The notes beneath the pieces were generated by a model. The model ran no database searches. It was not told the origin of the DNA and saw only the letters and a list, made by a program, of their open reading frames with translations. A stretch of DNA of 64,000 nt, from positions 299,249,451 to 299,313,450 of the forward strand of contig OW240916.1 of assembly GCA_933207985.1 (NCBI GenBank), in the 5' to 3' direction. The DNA comes from Pelobates cultripes (lineage: Eukaryota; Chordata; Amphibia; Anura; Pelobatidae). This document shows positions 1 to 11,386 of the stretch, one piece after another. Made by a program: the position numbers and the translations under genes. Every line of letters starts with the position of its first letter. The first letter of the stretch is position 1.

Positions 1-704
1 GGGACGAGAATATAATTTTGCCTCTTTATAAATCACTGGTAAGACCACATATTGAATTTGCCATTTTGGGCACCTGTTCTAAAGAAGGATGTTATGGCAC
101 TAGAAAAAGTGCAGAGGCGGGCTACAAAATTAATAAAAGGAATGGAACATATCAGCTATGAAGAAAGGTTAACAAATTTAAACCTATTTAGTTTAGAAAA
201 ACGTCACCTGAGAGGGGATATGATAACATTATACAAATATATTCGGGGCCAATACAAACCATTGTGTGGAAATCTATTCACAAACCGGACTTTACATAGG
301 ACACGAGGCCATGCGTTTAGACTGGAAGAAAGAAGATTTGTCTAAGGCAAAGAAAAGGGTTTTTTACTGTAAGAACAATCAGGATGTGGAATTATCTGCC
401 TGAAGAAGTGGTTTTATCAGAGTCCATACAGATGTTCAAACAGCTACTAGATGCATACTTGCAAAAACAGAATATTCAAGGAGATAATCTTTCAATGTAG
501 GGTAATAACTGCTTGATCCAAGGATAAATCTGACTGCCATTCTGGGGTCAAGAAGGAATTTTTTTCCTAGCTTGTTGCAAAATTGTGCTTCAAACTGGTT
601 TTTTTTGCCTTCTTTTGGATCAACAGCAAAAAACAAATGTGAGGAAGGCTAAACTTGATGGACGCAAGTCTCTTTTCAGCTATGTAACTATGTAACTATG
701 TAAC
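1..704 (+). mobile_element. CR1-like LINE, 5'-truncated 3' end
   Basis: Non-LTR retrotransposon fragment. The open frame 52-345 reads as the C-terminal end of a CR1-type reverse transcriptase polyprotein, with VQRRATKLIKG and LNLFSLEKRHLRGDMITLYK, a block I recognise from vertebrate CR1 ORF2. The earlier part (DENIILPLYKSLVRPHIE, from about base 4) is in another frame, so a frameshift lies near 50. Beyond 345 the homology continues through stops into the 3' UTR. The copy ends in tandem TATGTAAC units at 681-704, as CR1 elements end in short 8-bp repeats. Dead copy; the window edge cuts its 5' side. Confidence 0.85.
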
Positions 705-766
705 ACACACACACACACACACTATATATATATATAAGAGAGAGAGAGAGGGAGAGAGAGAGAGAC
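704..766. repeat. Compound microsatellite (AC)n(AT)n(GA)n
   Basis: AC units at 704-721, AT units at 724-736 and GA units at 737-765 follow the CR1 tail directly. It probably grew from the LINE's 3' terminal repeat. Confidence 0.95.
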
Positions 767-914
767 CTAAGCGCAATATTTATATAGGCTCATAATATGC
801 TTACATTTACAAACAACATTTTTATGCACAAATGAGTATATTTAATCATAGTTTTAATAAAGTACTGTTTTGTAGAGAACATTATCTAACTTTCTTCATT
901 AGGTTCTGTCCTGC

Positions 915-1810
915 AAGTCATTTACTCAAATGGAGATGAAATGTAATGTTGATAAATGCAAAGTTATGCACTTTGTGGTAATACACATTAAAAGGTAGTG
1001 AATTAGGGATAACAACACACGAGAAAGATTTGGGAATTGTTATAGACAACCAACTAGGCAACAATGTGTAATGTCAATCAGCAGTTGTTTAGACCATTAG
1101 GGTATTATTGGGATGAAGATATAATTTTGCTTCTTTATAAATCAATGGTAAGACAACACCTTGAAGATGCTGTGCAATTGTGTGGACCTGTCCTAAAGAA
1201 GGATATTATGGCACTAACTAAATGCAAAGGTGCGCTACAAAATTAATAAAAAAAGGGATGCAACATTTTAGCAATGAAGAAAGGTTAACAAATTCAAATC
1301 TATTTAGTTTAGAAAAACAGCACCTGGGAGGGGATATGATAGCATTGTACAAATATATTTAGGGCCAATACAAATCATTGTTTGGAAACAATAAACAGGA
1401 CTATATATAGGACACTAGGTCACACATTTAGACAGGAAAAAAGGAGATTTAGTCTAAAGTAAAGAAAATGTTTTTTTTTACAGTGAGAACAATACAGATG
1501 TGGAATTATGTGCCTGAAGAGATGGTTTCATCAGAGTATGTACAGATCTGTATATAGCAACTGGATGAATACTTGCAAAACATAATATTCAGGGATATAA
1601 TTCTTAAAATGTGGGAAAACAGCGTTTTGAGCCAATGAGAGATCTGACAGTCTTTTTGGGGTCAAGAAGGATTTGTTTCCTAGCTTGTTGTAAAATTAGA
1701 AAGCGCTCCAAACTTTTTTTTTTGTCTTCTTTTGGTTCAACATTAGAAACAGATATGAGAGTGCCTGAACACGTCTCTTTTCAGCTAGATAACTATGTAA
1801 CTATGTAACT
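915..1810 (+). mobile_element. CR1-like LINE, second 3' fragment
   Basis: Starts further 5' than the copy at 1-704. Bases 930-1080 translate in pieces to the palm-to-thumb part of CR1 RT (MKCNVDKCKVMHF, REKDLGIVIDNQLG). It continues through the same C-terminal block at 1090-1450 and the 3' UTR, and ends in ATGTAACT units at 1790-1810. Several frameshifts and stops make it non-functional and more diverged than the first copy. The 704-915 gap between the two is AT-rich without recognisable content. Confidence 0.8.
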
Positions 1811-2762
1811 TAGACCTTTCCCACCCACACTGCTCCAAATTATGTAGTTGTGCTTCAAGTATTGTTATTGATATAAGTCCTTTTTCCATTTTCCTTTGTA
1901 GTGCCCAAATCTACTGTCAGGTGGGGGTTTTCCAGTTTCATATTTTTTTTTTTTGTTAAACTCATTTTTTTGTAGTGCATGGATAAAAATACAGGATGGT
2001 TGAGACACATTAGCTTGAGCATGTTTAACAATAAAAATCGGTAACATATGTCACAGATGCTGCACTTTTTTTTTTAAAAGGTAAATAAATCACATGTGAA
2101 CAAGTGAAACAGTATAGCATTATAATTAAAACGATAGGAGATAAGCTGATATTAGATTAAGCATGCCATATCGGATCGAGACCCCTGAGCCCATAAACAC
2201 ATAACTTGTTACATGAATATTAGTTTATTTTTTATTTTTTCATTCCAACAAAAAAAAAAAGATTTAATTTCTTCAAAGCCTAAGACTGATAAGTGAACAA
2301 GTATTTGAAACAAGGTATATGACTCTGCAGCAAATTATCAGCAAAATGCCACAACTTTGTTACATAAACTTCTCTTGCAAGCCTGGGAGCGGAGTCTTCT
2401 TGGGTCCATGGCAAAATGGTAAGTTCTGTTTCATCCGGAGATTCAAGGAGGGGGATGCTGATGACATCATTACATCAAATTGATTGCACTTTGTAGAGAA
2501 GATCAGCAACTGCAAAAAAAGCAACTAGACAGCATGTTATTTAACCTATTGTAAGCCATCGGCATAGATACAAAATGTCAGAGATTCTGTATTTAGCATG
2601 GGCCTCCGTCTGTGCATATACTCAAATGGGAAAGTATCCAATGTCAGCCATTGCTAAAAGGACAGCAATTTATTTGGTGCCACAGCACATATTTAATAAA
2701 ATGAGTGTCTGCCATCTAACATTTTTTAACCCTATTTTACAGTAACTAACAGATTCACCTAT
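1811..2762. other. Unassigned AT-rich sequence
   Basis: No coding region or named repeat seen. Contains short A and T runs and a GC-richer patch at 2380-2470. The small open frame on the minus strand at 1865-2047 has no recognisable domain. Confidence 0.5.
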
Positions 2763-2968
2763 TACATAGTTACATAGTTACATAGCTGAAAAGAGACTTG
2801 CGCCCATCAAGTTCAGCCTTCCTCACATATGTTGTTGCTGTTGATCGAATAGAAGGCAAAAAACCTGGTCTGAAGCGCTTCCAATTTTGCCACAAACTAG
2901 GAAAAAATTCCTTCTTGACCCCAAAATAGCAGTCAGATGTCTCCTTGGATCATCTGTTGTTAGATGAG
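2763..2968 (-). mobile_element. CR1-like LINE 3' UTR stub
   Basis: Reverse complement of the same 3' UTR as the copies at 1-704 and 915-1810. GTTACATA units at 2763-2783 are the tail, followed by the shared text reading CTTGATGGGCGCAAGTCTC on the minus strand. Strongly 5'-truncated, with no RT part. Confidence 0.85.
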
Positions 2969-3796
2969 TTGAGCCTTGCTGACGGAACACTAATGAGTTG
3001 CACACCTCTAAAAGAAAGTCATTCTGATTTTGAAAATTTTGATTCATGCTCATGAAACCTTGGGTTACTCTAATAAATTTACAAAAATAAAGCCATATAC
3101 TAACTTGCCCTACCCACTAACATACTTACTGTTTTAACCTTTCCCAGGTGACAGAAAGCAGGGGAGTGCACAGAGGCGGACACACTTTTTTTTTTTTTTT
3201 TTACAGTTTGGGGTGGAATTAATTGGCCAAAATACATTTCTGTTCTGGGTGTCGTGTAATCTATGTACACCTCCGGCCCTACCTCCTTCTTGGATACGTA
3301 TGTGTACCCTAAACATATCTGAGCACCTGTACACCACAAAGGATGGAAGCATAAAATATTGGATGGATGAAAGCATTTTTATTCAAAATTCGTCTCTGTA
3401 TTCAGAATCCCTGAGCAGGGAAGCACATCATGCCTAGTTAATATCAGAGATAAGTACTGTCCCTTTAAATTGATTGTGTAACATAAGATCATTTCATTGT
3501 TTGTATAACATGAGATAATTTCATTAATTATATAACACAAGATCATTTTGTGAGGGTTAAATAAGGTTAAATCATCATTACTTTCAAAACGAGTAACTTC
3601 CGACCAGAAATTATATAATCATGTTGAATTTTTTAAAAATACATGTACTCAGCCGGACTTTTAATCCTAGGCTATAGTCATGTAATGTAAGAAATGGATA
3701 CTGAGAGAATAAAAGGTGATGTTGCAGGAGAAGATTTAATCGTTTTTGCTGAATATGTCAAAAGAGTCAATGATTTGTCAGTGTGGAATAGCATCA
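2969..3796. other. Unassigned sequence with poly(T) tract
   Basis: A T-run at 3187-3202 may mark the 3' end of an old minus-strand retroposon. A near-repeat (ATAAGATCATTTCATTGTTTG, then ATGAGATAATTTCATTAATT and ACAAGATCATTTTGTGAGGG) recurs about every 36 bp at 3483-3560. No credible gene. Confidence 0.45.
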
Positions 3797-4383
3797 TTAA
3801 CCACTTAAAGACGAGTCAATTGTCCAAGTTCAGAACCAAAGTAAAACCTAAAATATGTCTGTTTAACCATAATTTACGTCTTCCATATTAAGTGTACCCA
3901 CACTTATTACAGATTATTTTGTTGAGAAAATATAGGGCTGTCATTGCACATGAAATATTTATATATGAATTATAATTTAATATGAATAAAATCAAAAAAA
4001 AAGTGTGAGAAATTAAGAAAGTGTGTTATTTTTCAAGTTTTGCATGGCATTTTAACGGTGAATGTCATAATAATACTTTTGGCTTTTACTGCAATTTTGT
4101 GATGTCCCATGAGTACACTGATGTCCCTGTGTACAGGTTGCATGTTGTTTTGGAAAGTTACAGGGTCAAATAGCAAATTTGCCCATTTCAGTTTTTACAC
4201 ATTGTAATTTGCCAGATTGGTTTCCAGGGCCTTGTAGTCACCTTTGAGACCAAATAGCAGCCCAAGCATAAAATATTACCCCCGTCGTGGCATACCATTT
4301 GCAAAAGTAGACAGCCCAGGGTATTCAAATTGGGATATGTCCAGTCTTTTTTAATAGCCACTTAGTCACAACTCTGGCCAATG
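3797..4383. repeat. Dispersed repeat, TTAACCACTTAAAGAC start
   Basis: Begins at a TTAACC(A/C)CTTAAAGAC motif like the termini of the 80-bp elements at 58979 and 63596. Part of it (about 4085-4180, with GATGTCCCATGAGTAC and AAAGTTACAGGGTCAAATA) is found again at about 5140-5215, which supports a dispersed family. No coding capacity; class unknown. Confidence 0.55.
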
Positions 4384-4565
4384 TTAAGGGACACTGTCGG
4401 CACTTTAACAGTTTAATTTTATTAAAGTTAAACTAGTGCCTGCAGTCCTGCCTCCCTGTCGTACCCCACAAAACTAATATAAAAATAATAAGAAGGCTTG
4501 GAAGCCACGCCTCCAAGCACTGTGGGTCTGAGAGCAGGAAATCTTACTTCCTGACTCTCATATTG
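4384..4565. repeat. Possible left half of a TTAA-bounded element
   Basis: Starts TTAAGGGACACTGTCGG, resembling the left ends of the elements at 5516, 22133 and 29802. No matching right end was found nearby, so this is a truncated copy or a weak resemblance. Confidence 0.35.
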
Positions 4566-5010
4566 TAACATACTGTGACAAAACCTAAGTACATAGGAGG
4601 GGCACTATTCAACCTCCAAGATTTTTGGTACCTTTGCCTGTGTTTCTACATAATGTGTGTCTTTATCAAGCCATCACTATGTGTGTGTCATGTCAAAATA
4701 TTTCCTGTCATTTGGGATAGCTGAATAAAGCAAACATTGCACCTAAAATTACAGAGTGCTGGAGTTTTATCTCTTTGGGTAACATACCGTGATATCACGT
4801 GCACATGTATTTAATTATTTTCTCTGGAGGAATCGTTGGTGCATTACTATCTTCTATAAAGAGCATCGCCTCCAGGATGACAGAACCCAAGGTGGAACTT
4901 GTGGCAGCGCTGGGAGAAAATGTGAGTAATTTTTCATTATTTTATTTTTTAATTTGAATGATAAAGGGCACCAGGACTGTAGCGTTAGGAATACAGATAT
5001 GTGTTCCTTA
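4566..5010. other. Unassigned sequence
   Basis: Ordinary AT-rich sequence. The stretch at 4872-4930 (cagaacccaaggtggaactt, then gtgagt) has a donor-like context but no exon can be supported. Confidence 0.4.
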
Positions 5011-5415
5011 CGCTACAGTTTGCCTTTAGTGTTCATATTAGTTTTTTTGCATTGTTACTCAAAAACTGCCCTTTCACAGATGATATCATAGTCATTATAT
5101 ATTTTACTGCTCTAAAACACTCATATTTGTTTTCAGTGATGTCTTATGAGTACAACACTACCCCCACTTGTACAGGTTTTATTGTGTTTTATAAAGTTAC
5201 AGGATCAAATATAGGGCTTGCAAAGTATATAGGCATTAGGCTGCTAGGATTGTACCTGCCAAGAATGGGGTACATTGACGTTGTGGCAGGCTTATGCAAT
5301 ATATGATTATATACTGTAACTAAACTCCTATTATTTTTTGCCTAGGTGACATATTTTTAAATAAAACTATTACATTCTGTGAATGAGCGAGTGCGCTGGA
5401 TTGTATATTTTGTAT
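5011..5415. repeat. Second copy of dispersed repeat plus satellite-like block
   Basis: 5140-5215 matches the repeat at 4085-4180. From 5227 the text (GGTACATTGACGTTGTGGCA, ending near gagtgcgctggattgtatat) matches the tandem dimer at 42240-42700, so this is a dispersed monomer piece of that family. Confidence 0.65.
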
Positions 5416-5515
5416 ATATATTTATATATATTAAATTCTCTGGACTTCCTGTCAGGCAGGTCCCCCAATACATACATATAATTTCATTCTAACAGTATTT
5501 TGATATTAAAGGATC

Positions 5516-5983
5516 ACTATAGTGTCAGGAAAACAAACTTGTTTTCCTGACACTATATAATCCTTAGGTTCCCCCCTCCCTCAGGGTTAAAACCCCTTCA
5601 ACCACTTACCTTAATCCAGCACCGGGCTCCCTCGGCGCTGGTGACCTCTCCTCCCCCTCTTATGTCAGCTCTCGAGTGGACCTGAATGCGCATGCGCGGC
5701 CAGAGCCGGGCACGCATTAAAAACACCCAAGAAAAGCATTTCTCAATGCTTTCCTATGGATGTTCTGCATGCTCAATGCGATTTTCGCATTGAGCGTCGT
5801 GGAAGCGCCTCTAGCTGCTGTCAGGAAGACAGCCACTAGAGGCTGAATTAACCCTGCAATGTAAACATAGCATTTACTCTGAAACTGATGTGTTTACAGC
5901 TGCAGGGTTAAAACCTGGGGGACCTGGCATCTAGACCACTTCATTGAGCTGAAGTGGTCTGGGTGACTATAATGGTCCTTTAA
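5516..5983. mobile_element. TTAA-bounded non-autonomous fold-back element, complete
   Basis: Left end TTAAAGGATCACTATAGT; the right end read on the other strand is TTAAAGGACCATTATAGTCA, so terminal inverted repeats sit next to TTAA. Internal hairpins include the GTGTCAGGAAAACAAACTTG arm with its complement just downstream (5527-5560). No coding frame. TTAA termini suit piggyBac-type target choice, but I see no transposase, so the superfamily is inferred. Confidence 0.75.
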
Positions 5984-6027
5984 CATATATAATATATCAA
6001 AATACACTTAGAACAATATTTTATGTA

Positions 6028-6184
6028 TATAGTTAACACAATGTTAAACAAAAATCTACACACCACTCAAGCCATAAGACTTGCTTTTCCCACAGAAATC
6101 ACAAATCTGCAGTGATGTTACTACTTTTTAAATTGTTAAACGAATTTAATAACATCACTGCAGATTTAACATTGTATTAACTAT
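6028..6184. repeat. Two-tier palindrome (MITE-like)
   Basis: Outer arms of about 19 bp at 6028-6047 and 6166-6184 enclose perfect 18-bp inner arms at 6103-6120 and 6150-6167 (AAATCTGCAGTGATGTTA and its complement) with a 29-bp loop. Confidence 0.75.
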
Positions 6185-8099
6185 CCACAGACTTCAGGTG
6201 AAAGGGGTTTTCAATCACAATTTTTCCCACCATAACCTATACGATTATATAGCTATAGCACGCCCTAACATCAGGAAAGGGTTAATCTACACAATAACCA
6301 GTAATACAGCAAGCCAAGAGCAGTGTCTGGGGATTTTGTGATCATGTAGCTCAGAATTAGGGGTGCAGTAAAATATTTCCACTAAAACATTTCTAGTAAT
6401 TCTATGATGAAGAAATACGTATATCAAGTTTAAAGTACATCTCATATTTTTTGTCACTCTTATTTTGAGCAAACAGCTGTTTTATAAGTGTGTCTAAGGT
6501 TAAAATCATATATCAAGTCTTGCTGTTGTTCATTACTATCTAGCAATCAATAAAACTGCAACTCACCTTGAAAAAACCCAATATCTGTGAGCTGGTCAAA
6601 ATATGGATTACACCCTATGAGGTCATATTTAATGTCTTATCTATCATAATATTTGTCTTTCTATAATAACATTCCATCCTGTATGCATGTATCTCCCTGC
6701 CTATCTTATAGTTAAAGATCCAATTATAATCAGAAATTAGCAGCAAAATGAATCGGATGTTTCAGATGTTACACTCCAGTACCCTAAATGTTTACCACGC
6801 CGAAGGACCTTAGAAGTTAACTGTCCCCTTAGTAACACATCCAAACTCTCAAGTGCGCAGCTGAGAGGGTTTCTTCTCTCATTCGCTTTAAACTATAGTT
6901 CAAAACAGAGGTAAATACTTCTCACTGTTAAATTGTTAATGGTTCCTAATGCGTCTCTGAGAGAAGTATCAGATTGTAAATGTGTATCCATATTCATGAC
7001 TTCACAGAGTGAAGAGCGTCAGGGAGACTGGACTGGAACTTGAATAATGTAACCCAGTAATCTAGATACATTTAACCCATGTAATACATTTAATGTCAAA
7101 AATAAAGCAACCGGTAATATAGATATATTTAAATGCACAACCATCTTGAGAAATTTCGATAATTAAAGTGCTCTTTTATGTGTACTTGTGTTAAAATCCT
7201 GAAGATTGTGTCAATTAATTTTCGAAACCTATGCTTTCTATTATTCTTCTGTAAAGTGTAAATAGTTTTAAAGCACTACAAAAACTACACTAAAAGCACT
7301 ACGTTACACTACAATAAAATCAATGCCACCCACCTTTAAGCCAGCTGTATATGCATGTTGTTTTTGCAAGAGAGGACGTTAAAAGTGCCACTTAGACCAG
7401 CTGGTGTACTGCTTGCTGTGTTTCCCACCTACAATTTAAACAGGTTGTTTTAATCTGCCGAAGGTCTTTTCACTCAGCACTAGTGTTCTCAATTTAAACA
7501 ATGACTTTCAAGACTTAAATTGTTTTCTCAATACTTAAGTTGCTCAGTTTAAAGTTCCCAAAAGATGAAATATATAATGCAGACATGCACAAATTCATTC
7601 TAGGAATAATTTTGGTTGAAATATCGCAAATATTGATGGTATGCCACAAACTTTGGAATTCATAAATATTCATATAAACCAATGTATGGATAAGCCAACC
7701 AAAATCCACCTTTTGGTATGAAAACAAGGGGAAGTTCATTATGGTAACTATAAATTGGTTACTGAAGCAGTCCTGCCTTCTACAATGCAATGGAACCGCT
7801 TGTTCCCTGGGAAGAGTGTTCTAAAGGCATTTTGCAGGTTTTATTAAGTCATACAATACATGACATGTTATACCTTACATTACAGCTGTAAAATGGACCA
7901 CTGCCGTAAATATACAATTGAAGAATGGAAAGCCAAACTAAAGCCATGTAAATAAATTCAATCACTTTCACTTTCACTTTTTGGTTACAAAACAGAAATC
8001 AACATTTTTTTTGTGCCACCCATCTATCTAAGATATCATTTTTTTTTATTTGCTCAGTTTAATGAAATGTGTTATTCTCCTGTTCTATAAAATATTGGA
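6185..8099. other. Unassigned AT-rich sequence
   Basis: Nothing identifiable; short open frames lack domains. CACTTT units repeat briefly at 7966-7980. Confidence 0.5.
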
Positions 8100-8691
8100 C
8101 TAAAAGCATTCAGTTATATACATTTTTCTCTTCGGTTTACTTTTCAATTCCCTGGACTCATTATTTAGGACCCTCCATTTTTCTCTGACTTTGTAATTGA
8201 TTCCAATATGGACCATGACAGCCGGGTCATCCACAACTTCTCTGAATAATCCATCCACTCTGTCAGCACAGAGGACCAGGACTTGAGCATCCATGAGACA
8301 GCAAATTGTCTGGTTGAGATGATCAGAGTGGCAGAATACCCTATCTACTCTCTTAATAATAGAGTCCTCTACCACCACAACCTACCTTTCTTACATTTTC
8401 TACCCCATCACTACTAGTGGGGCTGTTCCCTTGGCTATTAGAAGGGACAGCTTCCTCCAGTACAGCTACCCCTGAGCTCCTAATACTCCCAACATCTTCA
8501 CTCAAATGAGGAAATCTGTTAGACCTCTGATTTGTGGTTGTGTATGGATGGTGGAGGGGGACTATATCTGAAAACACTGCTTTAAGAGGTCTCAGCATCC
8601 AAAACTCTTTCGAAAAAGTATGCGGAAACTGTTGATCAGATTGCAGATACTGCAAAAAGTATAAAACTAAGAATATGCTCAAAGTAAACAT
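8100..8691 (-). pseudogene. CR1-type ORF1 relic with SGNH esterase domain
   Basis: On the minus strand, 8378 down to 8100 reads VVEDSIIKRVDRV, then TICCLMDAQV, then DDPAVMVHIGINYKV. This is the order of block I (GDSII), the PGAR block and block III (HVGTND) of the SGNH esterase domain in ORF1 of CR1 LINEs. The nucleophile serine context D-S survives, but the first Gly is Glu and GTND has become GINY, so the enzyme would be inactive. The preceding 8691-8380 region (serine/proline-rich, ending ENVRKVG) is in another frame; the join is a frameshift near 8380 at GGTTGTGGTGGTAG. Truncated downstream, with no linked ORF2. It belongs to the same broad LINE group as the RT fragments elsewhere but is not contiguous with them. 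Confidence 0.75.
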
Positions 8692-9039
8692 TAGACAGCA
8701 GAGAGTGTGAAAAGAAAAAACATAATCCAGTTAAGTCTGGTATCATACTGCTGTGCCTTCAACTAATGGTAAAGCGGGCAAGCATTTTAATTTCATCAAA
8801 TCAACTGCAAATGCCAGAAAAGTCTATCAAGTCATAGGAGGACGTATCTATGACACTCCAGAAGAGATTTCAGATGGTTCCCAAGATGGGATAAAAAGTG
8901 TAAAAGTATCTCCATTCTAGACGTATACAATGACTGTTCAGTTCATTTTGCAGTGGTCATAGCTACATAGCTGTAATATGTATCTACCTTGGGTAAATTA
9001 TATGAGGCTGAGCCCTCTTATATAACATGAAATTGATTA
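8692..9039. other. Unassigned spacer between two LINE relics
   Basis: No recognisable coding or structural signal between the CR1 ORF1 and L1 ORF1 relics. Confidence 0.4.
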
Positions 9040-9740
9040 AGGAAACTATACTTGTACGGGTTTCCATGATTTTTTTACCTGGTTTGATAAAAGACGAAGT
9101 CTCTTCTGTAAGGCAGGCCAGCCATGCATTTAGTGAGTGGTCTGGGTGCCCTTCTTTGTTGCAGGGTGTCCTATGAGAGATCCTGGAAGTGGGTAATCTC
9201 CTGTCCTACAAGTTATATTATTTTGTGAATAATGTCCTCATTGATAGAGTGTCTGAGGACACGACATCCCTTTTTGCAGTAGCCATTGTCTGAGCACCCT
9301 CTCCATCTCAAGTGGCCTACCCAGCACAGTATTAAATAGGGACTGCAAAGTTGATACCGATGTCTGTGGGGGAATGTTCTCCAACAAACCTCTGACCATA
9401 TTATTTTTACGACATCTCCTGTTCACCAGGTCGTCTATTCAGTGGTGTAGTAGGTAGAGCTGAATAGCATGGTTTGTCAGGTGCAAATTCACATTGGAAA
9501 GTCAGACCTGTGTATGTCCCTGTTTGTTGGGCACTCGAATCCCTACTTGTTGTAGATCCACCTGGATGGTTTTCAGTTCAGCCACCTGTGTTAGGATGTC
9601 AGGTTCTGCAAGTTCCACGTACTGTGTAGGCCCGGCAATGTTGTGGTGCAGAACTGGGAAATTGAAGGGGGAAAGTGCTTAGAAAGTGGCCCTGGGTTTT
9701 TAGCTGAGACGGTTGAGAGTTTCTGTTTGCCCATGTCTTT
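9040..9740 (-). pseudogene. L1/Tx1-type ORF1 relic
   Basis: The minus strand starts with MGKQK at 9734, the N-terminal signature of anuran L1-type ORF1 proteins (compare MGKCSKK at 37745). It then reads in changing frames VAELKTIQVDLQQVGI (coiled-coil-like), RRCRKNNMVRGLLEN at 9426-9380 (the RRNNIRxRGLPE block that opens the RRM core), and HFQDLS*DTLQQRRAPRPLT at about 9190-9130 (the C-terminal domain block). Many stops and frameshifts. The protein family binds L1 RNA as an ORF1p trimer; this copy cannot. No ORF2 is attached on either side. Confidence 0.7.
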
Positions 9741-10985
9741 ACAGGATCGGGGGAAAAAATTTTTTGTCTTTACCTGGAGCATCAAATGACTAGGCATGCA
9801 TCTTGGTCAGCTACCAGTCATGCCTTCAAATCCGGAATTTAAGTTTACCATACTTAAATTGGGATAATTGATTTCTTTACACAAATAAAGAAGAACATTG
9901 TTCCACAATTCTACTGGCAAATCTGGATATATTTTATTTAGTTTATAATAACACTGATAAACCTATTCACTAAACTATGAACTTTTGAGAATTTATGAGG
10001 GAATATTCATTTTTAGTTCAAAATACTTAAACTGGTAAAACAGTTGAATTGTAAGTTTTTTGTTTGTTTAATTTGTCTCATAGGTAAGGTTTGAAATTTC
10101 TTTGTATCCATGTTACCTACTTTTATAAACAAATACCAGAGTGATATAGGAAGCAGTATGAAGGAAAATAAACATTTTATAACTTTGTTTGGCTGGCGGA
10201 GCATTATACAAAGGAAGGTATGTACCAAAACCACAGCTAGTGAAATTAAAATTGGTAATTAAATGTAAATGTATTAGATGGATTAGTCTCACATTGCAGA
10301 TTATAAAATGTATTCGATGTTGTTATTTCAACTTTCTATTTAACCTTATCACTTTTGAGCACTATTTCTATTTACAAATTTAAGCACATATATTCACACA
10401 ATTAATATGATGTATTCAGTGATCAATTCATTATTTACACAACTAGGAGGAAACATATTTAAAGATTATATGAATCCTTAGTTTTTCAACCTTTCAGACA
10501 GAGTCTGAAACTAAAATTTAGTGAGTATTTTTTCAGATAAAGTAGGTGTAATAAAATATTAAAATATTGTATAGATATGGTTAAATGCCTGCTTATCGGA
10601 ATCTTTAAGGTATCTAATTGCATGTCTGGTAATGTGGTTTCCTAAAGAAAAAAGCCAGTAGAATGCTAAAATAATGTCCATATGTGAGTGTAATGCACAG
10701 GACTTTAAAGATGTTGCAGTAGTCTTTAATTAATCCATGGAGCACACTCAGTGTGATCAGCATTTTGCCTCCCTTCTACCCTCAACATCATTTACATTTC
10801 TTCTTCATAATTTGCTGTACTGTACTGAGTTACCATTTTCAGTCCTTTGGAATCCATGCATAGATATGTATTTCTCTTAGGAAATATTATGTATTAAAGA
10901 AATAAAAGAGTGAACTTTATGGTCTAAATTTTGTTTTGCATTTCTGAGCAACAATTAATTCCATATATTTATTCCTGGGTGTAAC
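9741..10985. other. Unassigned AT-rich sequence
   Basis: No gene or clear repeat. Small open frames at 10013-10383 look random. Confidence 0.5.
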
Positions 10986-11028
10986 ATGGTTACATAGTTA
11001 CATGGATTGAAAAGAGACTTGCGTTCCC
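10986..11028 (-). mobile_element. Minimal CR1 3' tail
   Basis: About 40 bp matching the CR1 tail in reverse (GTTACATAGTTACAT, then GAAAAGAGACTTGCGTTCC). An extreme 5' truncation. Confidence 0.7.
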
Positions 11029-11386
11029 CCCTCCAGCTCTGGGAAGCTGCTAGTGACTCCAATGATAACATTTGACAAACCGGAAGGGAGTTAATCCCCA
11101 TAGGGATATGATGTGCCGTACTGCTCACCATTATGTATAATACCACTTACATGCCCTAAGGGAGGTACTGGTTAGACACCCCATAAATATTCTCACAATT
11201 ACCTTTCTCTATTTTTACTTCTTCATGCCAAACGTAGCACTACACTTGTTTTATAATATAAAATGTGCTAATTAACTAGGTAATTGTCAATTTGAGGACG
11301 TATCACTCGCTAATGCTGATTTTGTTATTGTTGTTAACTTGTCCTTGACATTCTTAAGCACACTAAAATAAAGAATGATAAAAAAA
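11029..11386. other. Unassigned spacer
   Basis: Lies between two CR1 fragments of the same orientation. No feature seen. Confidence 0.4.

Noticed and set aside
4872..4930. Exon-like segment followed by GTGAGT
   Set aside because: One isolated donor-like site without an acceptor, conserved motif or long frame cannot support an exon.
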